Shown in pieces: positions 15,001 through 26,900 of a DNA stretch of 64,000 nucleotides (position 1 is its first letter; each line of letters starts with the position of its first letter). The stretch covers positions 127,342 to 191,341 of the forward strand of contig VZSE01012473.1 of assembly GCA_013398275.1 (NCBI GenBank), read 5' to 3'. This DNA is from Promerops cafer. Its lineage: Eukaryota; Chordata; Aves; Passeriformes; Nectariniidae. The position numbers and the translations under genes are program-made. The notes under the pieces are model-generated. The model saw only the letters and a program-made list of their open reading frames with translations, had not been told where the DNA came from and did not search any database.

Positions 15001-16367
15001 GCCTTCCAGCTTCATTTCCTCTCCAGTTACCTGTCTGCATTCCATGATGGCTTCAAAAATCTGAGCAATGAAGAGAAGTCCAAACTAGAAGAAGAAGTGT
15101 TGGTAGAAGTTAACAGGTAACTTGCCTTGTACAACTGTATCTTCAGACTTCCACTGTGGTACCTATACTTGCATACATCTCACTGGGTGGAGGAACTTGA
15201 GCCAAGAGAGATTGAAAGCTATTTATATGTGGTAAAGAACAATCTGTCCACTGTAACATTAGGTATGTGATATACACTAATAGTGGGGTAAACAGAATAC
15301 TACTCCATGGGGAATTATTTTTATAGTATCATAGTTGAAGAAAAGCTGTGGACATCCCCAAATTAGGGAATACTGTTCTAAGAGGACATGGAAATAAGGT
15401 GGTGTGACTTAGCTGGGTATTTATTTCAATAACATAGCCTTGTAATTTCAGGTTTGCCCTTGCATCACACTTCTTCTGGGGTCTGTGGTCTATTATACAA
15501 GCAAAGATCTCATCCATTGAGTTTGGGTACCTGGTAAGTTTTTTAGTTGTAGTTTTACACAACTGAAAACGAATAATCTAAATAACCTGTGGTACATTAT
15601 TGAAAAGGCAATGGAGTGGCCTCTCACAGCAAACTAGTATCTTCTAAGTGGCAAAAAGCTTTTAAAAATCTGTTTGTTACTAGTTTGTGCTCTTTGCTTA
15701 AGAATGTAAAGAACATCTAAGATCATAAAAACCTTGGAAATTGTTCCCATGGTTATGTAGAGAGCATATAGCCTTGTGTCTGGCTATATTGCAGCATTAT
15801 TCTGCAGTAAGGCATCCCAGGCAAGAGAGAGGCCAACATGCAGTGAGATTTCAAACTAAGTACTCAAAGTGCACATGTTGTGCCATGGTGATGTTCAGTG
15901 TGCAGCAATATCTGTGCCAGGTTTTAGCTTGTACTTGAGAAACTGATCAGTCTGACTCTTGGTCTGTGCTCAGTGTACTGTAAAGTGATAGGACTGGCAG
16001 GTACATGGAATATCTTACTGGAAGTGTTGCAGGAGCCAGCCTGTTCAGTGAAGTCCTGGCCTTTTTAGTACCTGTTTTTTCTGACATTTTGGCAGCAACT
16101 AATTGTGTTAGAGTTGAAACAAAACTGGAGGAAATTTTAAGAAGCCAGAACACCTCTGGAGAGATTATCCTTCTGAATAGAGCAAATTAGTGCATTGAGA
16201 TGATGGATTTAGGAAAGTAACACAGTTAATACCTCACTGTTTCCCCATCCCAAGAAAGAAAACAGCTGTTTACTGTATTGAATACTGAATGTCCCTTATT
16301 TCTCCAGGAATATGCATTATCCAGATTTGATGCCTACTTTGACCAGAAGAGAAAGCTGAAGGTGTGA
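6018..16367 (+). CDS. CHKA: Choline kinase alpha, 3' ten coding exons (partial gene)
   Basis: CHKA transfers phosphate from ATP to choline (and ethanolamine), the first step of the CDP-choline route to phosphatidylcholine, in the cytosol. Ten exons with GT-AG borders join in frame: 6018-6071, 9667-9780, 10405-10538, 10806-10910, 11276-11334, 13424-13511, 14424-14532, 15010-15116, 15452-15533 and 16308-16367. They give 303 residues plus stop, the same length as the matching part of human CHKA isoform 457 as I recall it. Visible motifs are the kinase Brenner motif FCHNDCQEGN, whose Asp is the catalytic base, and the choline-kinase motif beginning IDFEYSSYNYR and continuing [11 protein letters not shown]. 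The C-terminus reads QKRKLKV. No stops or frameshifts interrupt it. Exons for the N-terminus and ATP loop (human exons 1-2) were not found and should lie upstream. CHKB is the alternative, but the 18-residue optional exon and the close match favour CHKA. Confidence 0.96.
6072..9666 (+). other. CHKA intron
   Basis: 3.6-kb AT-rich intron between the optional exon and the GAEAMVLES exon. The only feature noted is a small imperfect tandem repeat of a GTTGTCATT-like unit around 9,092-9,130. No other gene or recognised mobile element. Confidence 0.6.
9092..9130. repeat. Short imperfect tandem repeat (GTTGTCATT-like)
   Basis: About four degenerate copies of a 6-9 bp unit built on GTCATT in a row inside a CHKA intron. 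Ordinary simple-sequence drift. Confidence 0.6.
9667..9780 (+). CDS. CHKA: CHKA exon, 38 codons
   Basis: Acceptor tttttttggtag, donor gtaagt, phase 0 at both ends. It encodes GAEAMVLESVMFAILAERAL and then GPKLYGIFPQGRLEEFIP. This matches the N-lobe segment of CHKA around the helix that contacts ATP and leads into the hinge. Confidence 0.96.
10405..10538 (+). CDS. CHKA: CHKA exon, 134 bp
   Basis: Acceptor ttattacag, donor gtaagt. It starts in phase 0 and ends two bases into a Lys codon completed by the next exon. It includes the stretch LPDISAEIAEKMARFHGMKM followed by PFNKEPKWLFGTMEK, near-identical to mammalian CHKA. Confidence 0.96.
10806..10910 (+). CDS. CHKA: CHKA exon, 105 bp
   Basis: Acceptor ttttttaacag, donor gtaggc. 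Its first base completes the split Lys codon. It encodes YLNQVLRIKFTRESQTRK and then LNKLLSYNLPQEMKNL. This is the more variable linker of CHKA, with several differences from human. Confidence 0.95.
11276..11334 (+). CDS. CHKA: CHKA exon carrying the catalytic HNDxxxGN start
   Basis: Acceptor tttttctag, donor gtaagc, 59 bp. It encodes AMLEATSSPVVFCHNDCQEG. The His-Asn-Asp of the Brenner motif contains the catalytic Asp, and the motif Asn is in the next exon. Both splice borders interrupt codons. Confidence 0.95.
11335..13423 (+). other. CHKA intron containing an antisense LTR
   Basis: 2.1-kb intron that separates the Asp and Asn of the catalytic motif. Its 3' quarter is an endogenous retrovirus LTR in the opposite orientation (listed separately). 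I saw no additional exon in the rest. Confidence 0.7.
12742..13289 (-). mobile_element. Solo ERV LTR (avian ERVL-like family) antisense in CHKA intron
   Basis: Read on the minus strand it starts near TGGTTTTGGCAGGG and contains GTGTTGATAACACAGGG and a segment with GGAATATCCCATACTATAC. It ends with GTTAAACCACAACA. This order matches an LTR family I know as common in songbird genomes. The same landmark sequences recur in the LTR at 37,560-37,987. I found no convincing target-site duplication, so the ends are approximate. No internal viral sequence is attached, so it is a solo LTR. Confidence 0.75.
13424..13511 (+). CDS. CHKA: CHKA exon with the Mg-binding Asp motif
   Basis: Acceptor ttaactttcag, donor gtaaaa, 88 bp. 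It completes the Gly codon and encodes NILLLEGRESSENQKLML, then IDFEYSSYNY. The Asp of IDFE binds metal in the kinase family. The exon lies about 130 bp downstream of the antisense LTR. Confidence 0.96.
14424..14532 (+). CDS. CHKA: CHKA exon, choline-binding segment
   Basis: Acceptor ctttttcag, donor gtagac, 109 bp. It encodes [20 protein letters not shown] and PFFKANVLKYPSKKQQ. The segment supplies acidic and aromatic residues that line the choline pocket in CHKA structures. Confidence 0.96.
15010..15116 (+). CDS. CHKA: CHKA exon, 107 bp
   Basis: Acceptor gccttccag, donor gtaact. It encodes LHFLSSYLSAFHDGFKNL and SNEEKSKLEEEVLVEVN, and ends on a split Arg codon. It corresponds to the C-lobe helices. 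Confidence 0.95.
15452..15533 (+). CDS. CHKA: CHKA exon, 82 bp
   Basis: Acceptor aatttcag, donor gtaagt. It encodes FALASHFFWGLWSIIQAK and ISSIEFGYL. The paired aromatic residues (WGLW) line the hydrophobic choline pocket in the family. Confidence 0.96.
16308..16367 (+). CDS. CHKA: CHKA terminal coding exon
   Basis: Acceptor tttctccag. It encodes EYALSRFDAYFDQKRKLKV and then TGA at 16365-16367. The last residues match the mammalian C-terminus except Lys for Gly at the penultimate position. Confidence 0.96.
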   Translation, partial: EYALSRFDAYFDQKRKLKV

Positions 16368-17705
16368 ATGTGGGAGGAGTGGCCTGTTGGTTACTGTATG
16401 AAGAGGGCAGCTGGACAGAACTTTCACTGTGCTTAGGCTACTGTATCTCTAATGAAGGTGTCACTGAATTCCAGTTCCTGGGAATGCAGGTGTACAGTAC
16501 TGAGGACTATAAAAATTACTTGTTTACAGTTCCGTAAATAGTTGGAATGAGATTGGGAGGCAAAAGTAAAATACAACCATGCAATATCTTTAAATCTTGT
16601 CAATCTAGGAGCTATTTTATATTGTGGGAGAAGCTTAAAATTAAGTGTCAATACCACATGCATCAGAGCAAACTTGCTGTGGGTACACTTTTGGGGGGTG
16701 TTGGCCTTCTGGTTTGTGTTGTAAGCGGAACAGCTGTACAAGCTGATTTGTTGTAGACACTGCCTCTTAAGGAGAAGCGAAGGAGACAACTGCCAAACTG
16801 TGAAGTAGGCTTAAAAACTTACTGTGAGTTTAGGTTCACCATGCCCCAAGAACACTATCTTCAAAGCTGCTGATACCTTACACCACTTTAACCAGAAGCA
16901 ACTAAACACATTGAAGCGATGTGCTTTGAAGTGTTAATGACACACACAAATGTTTTTCTTAGGCTGGTGTGCCTGGGAAGTGAAGTACAAATGAGCTTTG
17001 AACTGGACATTCTGAAGGAGTTTGTTTTGAACTGTTTGTTCCATGTGGTTCAAGAACATGCTTTAACCCAGCCTGGTTCTCTTAAAATGCTGTGTCCTGC
17101 ACAGGGGGTTCTGCGGGCTGGCAGCACTGGGAAGAGTGCCTTGAATTGCTCTAGCAGCTCCCCAGGTAACTGGATTGGCATTGACAGTACTGGTAATTGA
17201 GGCCTGTCTCTATTCTTGTGCTGCCACAGTATATGGCTGGAATAAATAGTAGAGCCAAAGACTGTGGAGAGCACTTCAGGAAATTGCTGTTCTGCCCATC
17301 CAGTTCTTACGTGGCTTAAGAGGTGCTTTTCTTGCACCTTCAATTCTCATCATGTTCCAGGAATCCAGTAAAGTGGAGCATCTTGTGGGGAACAATAACA
17401 TGTATATTGAAACTTAAGTAAAATCTGTGTACATGCCATCTAAAGATTTCTTTTGATTTTTGGGAGCTTGTTTATTTTGAATGTTATTTGTTTGTGCTTT
17501 CTAACACACTGTATTATAAACAAACTTCTAAGTTTACCTTTTTGACTTGTATAGCAAATACTGTTTGAAGCGGCTGAAAAAATGTGCAGCATTTCATGAA
17601 CTGTATAGCAGAACTTGTAAAAGCTGTCATGTTACTCTCTTGTACAGGGAATCATTTTCCATACATTGTTATTAATACTTTATAATAAATATAAAGCACT
17701 TAAAA
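16368..17705 (+). other. CHKA: CHKA 3' UTR with two poly(A) signals
   Basis: Sequence between the stop codon and the last poly(A) signal. AATAAA occurs at 17,241-17,246 and at 17,684-17,689. The second is followed by AT-rich then GT-containing sequence suitable for cleavage near 17,705. The proximal signal could give a shorter 3' UTR of about 0.9 kb. The extent is inferred from signals only. Confidence 0.65.
17684..17689 (+). terminator. CHKA: CHKA distal poly(A) signal
   Basis: Canonical AATAAA about 1.3 kb after the CHKA stop codon, in a T/A-rich context, followed by the start of a long region without exons. Confidence 0.6.
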
Positions 17706-19808
17706 ACACCGTTGCTGATACTCTTGAGTCTCTGTTACAGCTGCAGGATAAAATAGATGCCATTTCTGGCCTTAATCTGTTGGATCCTTGCAAAGTCAGA
17801 CTGAGATACATCCCTGAGCACTAAGCCTGTATCTTCTACTTAAATGTGTCTTCAGCATTTATTGTGTAATTGAATTCTAATAGAAAGAAAGGTGTTAAAG
17901 CAAGCAATGAAAAGCAGACTGTACATCAGTTTCTAAGTCTATAGCTTTAGAAGTGGGAAGAGTCTTAACTGAAGCACTTCACTCTATCTGCCCTGTTGAC
18001 TACCCTCAAACCAAAGGTAAAAGGTACCAGCACACATTGAATTTTACTACACACACTTCATGTGGTGTGCCAGTATGAATAGCCAGGTCATTTCTCTAGG
18101 CTGCTGAGGGCTTCATTTACAGTATTGTTGCACACAGCAAACCCAGTGGAAATGGCAGTATAGGCAAAGGGGTGGGAACAAGCAGTTCAGAATGAGATTT
18201 TGCAAGTAGTTGAAAATATTATTGATATGTAATAGGTGTCTGGAAGCTTGGGAAGTATTCCAAGGGTAAATTCAAGTTCTTGAGAAACCCCCCATGGATA
18301 CTGACTCATCACTTCACGTTTCTCAGAACCAAATAGGGAAGAGGACTCAGTCACAGTAGTGCTAACTATAATAAAAGGTGTGATTGGAGGTGATCCCCTT
18401 CAAGGGGAGTTGCAGTGCCTCTTAAATTCAGAGAGGAAACTCAAGTTCCCTGGTGAGATCCTTTGGATAAGTCCCAGAACTGCAGCTGTACACCAGCACT
18501 TCTGTGATCTCTCAGAGTAAGGAAAGAAGGAAAGCAAAGCATGATCCAGCATGTGCCTTCTGTAATATAAATTGGTTTTTAAAAGGATGCGATGCCCCTC
18601 AGTGTCGTCTGGTACACTTGGTGGGGACATAGGTAAGTCAACACTTGTGAGCAGAGACAGTACTTAGTCACTTCCTAGTATTTTTTTCAGTCTTGCCTCT
18701 TGATGGCAAGTTCCTTCTGTTTTCTTGGAGAACTTGGAGTAGACAAAGGAATTGGAGTAAAACCTTCTCTTACTCATAGTCACTGAATGTTAAAGCTGAT
18801 TTATAGGCTGATGAAGCAGCTATTTAAATGTGTTGGCACTTCATAAGACTTAGTATAACAGTAGTTAAGTATTTCTTAGTTTTTAACTTCAAAAGGGTTA
18901 TGGTCAAGCTGATTTGCTTTTCAGAAAGGCAGTTTAAAAACTACTGATTGATCCTCCTTTCAGTTGATTTGTAAAAAACAATTTGTGCTTGAGCTCTTTC
19001 TTGAAACAGCTGGGTTTTATCTCCACTTTGTGAATTCTTGTCTCTGGACCTGCTATTAACTGGTGAAAATGTGACTTTTGGTACAAGAGTTAAAAGAAGA
19101 AAATTTTTTTACTTTTAAAGGAAGCTATTGCGTGTCTAGCCAGACAGCTCATCTCAGCCACCATTTGGAGGTAATTCAGTGGGTAATTGGCCAGGTTTAG
19201 TGTGTACCCCTATGACTCCTACAACCACTTACACGTTTCAAAGTGCCTCACTACAGCTCATTAAGGATTTTCCCTGCACAGTCTTAGGGCCTTCTCTTTA
19301 ACTGGGAAATTAGGTATTTCTGGGCTGAAATGGATACAATCGATTAGTAAATTAAACCTCTGATAGTAGTGATGCTACTAAATAGAATGACACTATTTTT
19401 AGAGTTGCCATTTTCCACAGAATTGATTAGGGAAAAAGTTTTTTTCCAGCCCTTCCTCAGAGAACATACTCTGCAAGGAGAAACAGTGGCAAAAAGCAAC
19501 AGCAGCTTTTGCTCTCTGTGACTCTGGGCCTTTCCACCAAATGCAAAGGTACTTGGCATAGTAGGAAGAAGCTGAGATTTACCAGTATTTTATCTCTTAC
19601 TGTTTGAGAACTGCTATGTTTTCACTGCTAGGCTTTTTCACTTAAGAGTCAGAAGTTACTTTGGAAAATCCCTGTTCCCCAGCACTGAACATACTTCTGG
19701 GAAAATTTCACCAGGATTGTTTGGTGTTTTTCTTCACAGCAGCTTGGAGGAGTGATAAGTGTTCTGAAAAACATGGAAACGTTAACTGTGCAAATCAACT
19801 CTCTTTCA

Positions 19809-19850
19809 CTGAAAATTTGCTACTATTTCAGTCTGAAAATTTGCTACTAT
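19809..19850. repeat. 24-bp tandem duplication
   Basis: CTGAAAATTTGCTACTAT occurs at 19,809 and again at 19,833, with TTCAGT between the copies. This makes 1.75 copies of a 24-bp unit. Confidence 0.85.
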
Positions 19851-20929
19851 CAATACGAATTTCTGCTTTATCCTGCATATTGATTTGGCTGAGGTTGCAC
19901 TGCAGCTTAAATGGAATCAGCTGGGTTTCACTCCTCCAGGTGGATGTAATTATTTCTCCTTGGTGATTATGGCTGTGGAAGCCCCTCAAGGGCATTGGGT
20001 ATTGCAGCTGTGTTGTTCAGGAACCTAATATGTCCTGCAATTTTATTAGACATGTTGATGGGAAGGCAGGAACCTGGCTTAATTCTGCAAGAGTCTCTAG
20101 GACTTGGAACTGAAGAATGAATCCTCTGATTTGCAATAGAAAATGAGAAAGCAAATTCATTCCCAGAATAAAGATGACTGTCCTTAGCCCAAGTGCCAGC
20201 ACCTCAGCTTTATGTGTTCTGCTTTCCAACTGAAGTGCCATGAGTTCCTGAGGTTCAGCTGATGAGTGATGCTGTGTTAAATCACACTGAATCTGCTGGT
20301 GTCTCAAGACACCAAGTCTTGTCTTGTCTTGTCTGCAGACTAGATCAGCAAGTCATCACAGCTTTTCCAAGCTGGTAAAATCCTAGGTCCAGCAGTCTCT
20401 GCTGCTGTTTCTCCACCCAGTTCAGCTATCCCACTTGATACAGCCAGCAGCTGCTGGGCAGCACAGCCTTGCATTCTTTCAGTGGCTTACAGAAAAGCAG
20501 GCAGGTGAAGGATCACTGTTTTCTGGGCCTTACCAAGACAATAAGGCTTTTGAGAGTTCAAATCCTCCCTTGAAAGATCCTTGAGGCAGCCTTGGGTGAG
20601 TTCCCTCAGCAGGCAGGAAGGATTGTCCCTGATGCCAGCCTGCATCTATGTGAAGCAGCAAATGGAGCACTTCTGTGGAGATGGATAAATGGCCATAATG
20701 GCTCTGGACTGAAATAAAATACAGCATACTCTTACAGGCTCCTGGCAAGAAGCAAAAAGGAGTTTCTGTACTTGGTACCCAGGCAACAAAGCTGACCACT
20801 AAAAAACAGGCTACTTGTTTTTTCCTAATGCACTAAAGATTCACTTTTTATGGCTTACATTTTCAAAGTATGCAGAGCTCCTATTACATCAGCATTACGT
20901 GCTATTGTATTATAATGCACAAACAAGAC

Positions 20930-20955
20930 TATGTGTGTATGTATATATATACACA
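20930..20955. repeat. TGTA/TA microsatellite
   Basis: Short alternating TGTG/TATA stretch, likely a small polymorphic microsatellite. Confidence 0.7.
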
Positions 20956-23900
20956 ACTTCTTACCAGTATCATTAAATAGGGATTAGCTAATAAAGTCTG
21001 AATGCAGTCCAGTCTGCCCTGCATGAATACACTGAGTCCTGCCTTTGGAGAAAACATCCTGAGCAGAAGCCGTTTGAGATGTGGTATAGGCACTGGAGTG
21101 TTTGTCTGAGGAATGGTCCTAGAAAAGGCAGGAGAGCAAGCAGAGGTGAGGGGGTTTGTTACTGGTCACAGGCACGCTCTGGCACAGCCAGGAACAGCAC
21201 ACAGCACTTGAATTCCAGCCCAGCAAGCTGGACTAAATATCTTCTCAGAAAGCCTTACAGGTGCTGCCTCTGCTGCCAGTCCTAGGGAATGTTACTTTTA
21301 TTCACTGTTTCCTTCTTATGAAAATAAAATATGCCTTGGGAATCAGCCATCCTTCCTAATTTTCAAAGCCCACAATTCTGAAGGTCCTTTAAAGCCAGGG
21401 CTGGCAACTGCTGTCTAAAGAGCTCTGACATTCTGTGAGGGCAACCATGAGAAGCTCCCAGCTCCCACCAAGTGAGAAATAAAGCAGAGCCAAAAGGCAC
21501 AGCCTTAAACGGAGTTGAAGTATTACCAGTTGTCTGTATCCTGCCTCGAGATAGAGATCTCCTCCCCAGCAGGACACTCAGCCTTTGGTTGGGCAGAGGA
21601 AAAGCACTGTCTGCAATCATCTCAAACATTTGCTGACCTCTGCTCTGGTGTTTGCCATCTGGAAACTCTCAGAGTTTCCCCTCTGCATGTGCTTTTTTCT
21701 CCCCATAGTTGCGCTTCCTCCTACAGCCTGTGGGGCAGCTGCTATGCTGTGTTTGTCTAGATATGTGTATTGAATGCAAAGTTTCTGTGTTAAAACCCCA
21801 AATCTTCCATGCTGAATAATCCCTCCAAGCCCATGTTCCTCATTTCTTGCTGCATTTCACTGAAGAATAATATACTGGACAGCAGCAGAGACTGTGGCCC
21901 TAGGAACCCATTGCAAATGTACATAAAGGGAACAAGGAATGGAAAGGAGGAAAGAAGTCTGCTGTAATTACCCAACACAAAGAACACTAAATAATACAAT
22001 CATTTCCTCAGGAAGAGATTATAGAGGATTGTGTGTAATGTCTCAGGTCTGAAGGGTTTAAAAATTCACCTTAGAATGAAAGTCTAATTAGAAGGCTACA
22101 GCTGCAAAGACAAATGGTTGTTTCACAAATCTCTCATTAAAGTTGTTTGGAAAAATACTAGTTTGTCTTTAGAAATAAGATGAATCATTTTTTCATTTTT
22201 AAATCATAATTCATTTACACTGAAATATGTTTTAGATGAAGGCTCATTACAAACTTCAGGTTTTTGAAATTCTCTGAGGTCTTTTTACTCCAGTATGAAA
22301 GCATGAGCAACCTAAAGTAAAATGGAAGTTTTTCCTAATGTCTTCATTTATTTTCCTTTCTGACCTCTGCCAACTAGTTTTGATTTTTTCTATATTTTAG
22401 CTTGGTTTAATTAGAAATATGCAGGCTTTTATAAAATATTTATATTAAAAGTATTTGTACACCTACAAATGTATTGAGTAACTGACAGGTAGTGATGCTT
22501 CCTGAGGAGCAAGTGGTCATGATCCCTTCTACTGTTCAATTTAATCAAAAGAAGACAAAGTAAGAACCAGTAAGTCATACTTAAGCAGAAGTTTCCATGG
22601 CTGAATGCTCCAGCTGTGTTATATGTGAAACCACACTTCGTGTCACAATTTGTGTTCTCACTTCCCAAGAAAGTAAAGACAAAAAAAAGAGGAAGGGATG
22701 AAAGACAAAACTGGAGAGGTTGTAAATAGCAGTTTTAAAATGCCCTTGTTGCACAAGTCACTGGTTCTCACTGGGCATCCTCAGGGCCTTGCTCTTGCAA
22801 GGCTCCTCCAGGGCACCATGAGTTGATGCTGTGCACCAGAGCAAGGTGGCAACACAGAAGCATGGGTCTTCCAGGGAAGGGGCTTCCCAATCTCCAGCTC
22901 ATGCTGCTTCTGCTTTTGCCTGGCTGCTTCATGGCTCACAGCCTCCCAGGCTGTGAGCTTAGCACTGTGCCAAGAGCTGCCAACAGAAGAGAGTGGCTTC
23001 AAATGAACCTGGGATGCTGGAGTGGGGATGTCCATCAAAGGTCCTCCAGGCAGGAATGCCCTGAGGAAGGGGATGCCAGCATCCTCACTGTCTTGACATC
23101 CAAACTAGGCCGCTTGCTTTCACTTGCTGCTCCATATAAGAATGCAGCATCCAGAGCACTAACAAAACTGCAGTCTACCACTGAAATATTTATATATTGT
23201 GAAGAGTTTCTATATCAGATGTCAGACTTCCCGGTAATGTTTCACTTTTATCCTCACCTGTGGAAGAGACCCAGGCTTTCAGAATTCAGCTGCAAATTAA
23301 GTCTCTGGATACAGCTTTTTCAGCTGGACTCTTCCAGTATGGGTTTGCATCAGACACATTTTAGCACTCCTGCCTTTGGCATAACAAGCAGGTTCGCACT
23401 ACCTTGAAGACCTCATGTTCTTCTCCTGTCAAGTCTTGGACTCCTCATGTCAAGTCTAAGTCACCACTGAACAGTGCAGTGCAGACTAGAAGTCTTGGCA
23501 GGGATCTGACAAAATCTCTGAGGTAATTTCTGTTCTCACAGAGTATTTTCCTCCAGGACTAACCTTACCTCCAGTACTTGTGCATCACGGGTTGCTTCAG
23601 TGGTAGTGTAAGGCTGGCATTGTGCATCTACTGAACAAACTTTGTTTTGGAAAACCACTGGTATTGCATCACTGTATGGGCTCTGGCAAAACTGGATGCT
23701 CTGTGAGTACAAGCTTGCTGACCTCTGAGAAGTGTATTGGGATGATGTGTTTTGCTCAAGAAGCACATGTAAAATTGCAAAGGCACTGGGCAGGAGATGT
23801 AGGAAATTGAACTTTAAAAGCTAATCTCCACTGGGTCAAACTGGAGATGATCCTGTGGATCTTGGTATGCTGCCAGCTGAAGCAGCAGTAGGTGATAATT

Positions 23901-26900
23901 CTTAAAGAAGCTACTTTAAAAGCTCTAGCTGTGTTCACCAGAACCTGACCTGAGGGAGTAGGAATCGGGGTCTAATGGAGCTCAGTGGAGCTTCCTACTT
24001 GGTTTATCCTCTTCTTGTAGCTGGAGTCCAGTGGGTCAATAGCTTATTTACACATTTTTGACCCAGAAATTGCAACATAACTTTCCCTATCCTGACTCTG
24101 ATCCTTCCCCAGGGGAAGCTTTAGTCATAAGCTTCTCCTACAGTTCCCAGTAGCTTTCAGGTCACTGGGAGTGAACTCATTGGTCTTCCCTGCATCCTCC
24201 CTGAAGAATGAGGGGCTCCCTGAAGAAACAGGACCAGGCAGTTGATGTAAAGGCCAACTGCCCCTTGAATAGGATTTCTAATCCTACAGAAGGATAATAC
24301 AGAAGATGAGGATGTCACTCAGAAGGGAAAATGTTATTTTAATAGTGCTTTCTCTTCGAGCCCTAGCAAAATTACAGATTTCTTAGCTTAACTGTTGCCT
24401 GCCACCAATACAGAGCAGAAGACTGGTCACTGCCCTTGTCATAAATGCATCCATATTTTTATTACATCAGTATTTCTGTGAACAGTGCAAACACTGATGA
24501 GTTACTGAAAAGCTGTTCAGCCCTGTCTCCTCTTTCTAGGACAAAGTTATTTGGATGCTGCATTAAGGTATAGGGAGAGGACTGTACAAGCTCTGTAAAC
24601 ATATGATAAAAGAGAACATTTTTGGCCCAGTAACCTGAATCTGTTCTTCCTGTGCCTCGTGATGGCTGCAGACTTTGCTTTTTCTTTTTCTGTGCCAGTT
24701 TCCCCCTCCTGTTGCTGGAAACCCTGGGAACCTCCTGTTGATGGCACCAGTTTGTTTACAGAGCTGGCTTGACGTGTCCTGTGTACACACAGACATTAAA
24801 AGAAACCAACCCTCTCTTTCCAGGCCATTTGGAAGGACATGGATGTCCTTTTCAGCAACTGATTTTGGCTTCAGTATTTGAAAGCAAATACTCTGTTTGT
24901 GGAGTGAGTGTGACCGATTGCAGTCAGAGCGTTTGTGGGGCAGCTGGTTAAGACGCTGGGCTGACAAAGGGAGGCGATCACTCCTGGGGGCAGCTTCCTT
25001 GCAAGGCAAACCACCAGCGTGACTTCTGTGTCTCCAGCTCTCACTGGCTCCCCTGTCCTCGGCCTTTAGGAAAATCAAAGCAAACTCTGCCTTCCAAGGT
25101 CACACCTTGGGTTTCACTTGTTTCACACAGCGCAGCTTCCCTGCACTCGCACAAGGCTATTGGAATATCTGACTACATAACAAAAACAAACCAACTCCAA
25201 AACAAAACCCCCCCCACCAACAAATTAGCCTGGGGATGCCTGGATTAAAAACTTTTTGAGTTTTTGTGAGCCTAGTTGCTCCTTTTGGGGTTGACCTGAA
25301 CTCTCCCTCCTGCATGCTGGAGGGCAGGTCTGAAAACCACTGAACTTGAGAATAGCTCAGCAACGTCTGGATGCTTTTGATTAAAATGGGATGATAAGAG
25401 GAATCCAGGTGAGAGACCTCTTTTTAAGCTGTAAAGAGACCAAACTAAAGGCCTCCTGGGATGTATATCAGAGTTCAGTCCTGTGCTTGCTGCAGATCAG
25501 TAACTGGGGGGGAACATCTTCAGTCCATGTGCACAATAATGCACTGTGGGCTGTGAGTGGTCCCTGCACAGTGCCCTCCCAGGCACTGGAGCTGGGATGT
25601 TTCCTGACGGCCCCTAACGAGAACTCCATCTAAACCCCTGCTCTCTAAGCTGCAGGGAAATTGTGCAGTTTATGGTTAATGATTAAGATGTTCTTCTGGG
25701 AGCCCTGACTCTGCTTGGAGGCACCGGTTTGTTCATTAACACACGTTTAAAAACAGATGTCCAGGACATTCCCCAGAAGGCACACGTTTAGTGTGGTTTT
25801 GACCCAAAAACACAAGCCTCTATTTCTCTTAGGGAAGGAATTGCTTTACTTCCAGTGAGTGAGAACAGCAAGTTTTCAGACTGCACGCTGAGGGTATTTT
25901 CTCAAATTCCCACAATGCATCATTTAGGAAAATGGCTCAGTACAACACACGGCTATGGAAGAGACGAGGATGGTGAGAGAGACATCTCCAAAATGTCAGC
26001 CCTGAACACTTCTGAGTCCCCATGCAGAAAGCCTTTAAAAAAGGGCACAGAGGTACCATTTCTCTATTAAACAACCTCGAGACTGGGATGAGAGGGCCTA
26101 ATCTTAAGTAAACAAAGAGAAACTATTGCACAAATTGGGCAACAAACAATCTGGGGCACCAGCACCATAGTTATTTCTAAAAATTTCTGTTTCTAAACCC
26201 TGTGTGCCCACAGGGCATGCTGCAGTCTGTACCACCTGAATTCATTTCAGGACTCCTCTTATATATAGTTTTCAGTGCTCATTGAAATGTGAGCATTTCC
26301 AACTGCCAGTCTTGCTTTACTAAAATTAAAAAAAAAAAAAAATCTGTTCAATTGCTGCCCTTGAAAATAAGGGTGCAAGAAACATTTGCAGGCTTCTTTT
26401 GAGTGACAGTAAGGAAAATTCAACATATAGTCAGATGCCCAAACATGCCACTCTGGTGAAGCTTGAGTTTTCCAGGATGTACTCCAATTTCATGAGAAAT
26501 TACGTGCCCTTATGATGTTAGATGGGATCTTTAACTGCTGGGGCACCAAAAAACACTCAACAGATTTAGTTTTTTTCTCTCACCCTTGCCCAGCTGTCTT
26601 TGGATGGCCAACCTTCCCTGTAAGAGCAGAGCTGGCTCCAGGAGAGGGCAACAGAAGGGTTAATTCCCAAAGCTCTCTGGGCCGTGGTCTGAGTGAACCG
26701 GTGTTTTTATCTCTCTTCAAAGAACAACAGTGAAGTCAGTGCTTGACCGGATCCCTGGCACATGAAGAAGACCTCTCCCCGCAGTCTCATTTGGCTCGCC
26801 ATAGCACTTCCTCCTTTTGCTTACATTGCTTCTTTCTCTCCCCGCCTCAGCCCCCACACGTGTCTTTTTTCCAGTGTAGTTTTTCCTGCCACATTGTTAT

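Noticed and set aside
24935..24965. tRNA-like D-arm (CAGCTGGTTAAGACGCTGGG)
   Set aside because: It resembles an A box of Leu/Ser tRNAs, but there is no matching acceptor stem, anticodon arm or B box downstream. Possibly a decayed tRNA-derived repeat, not a gene.
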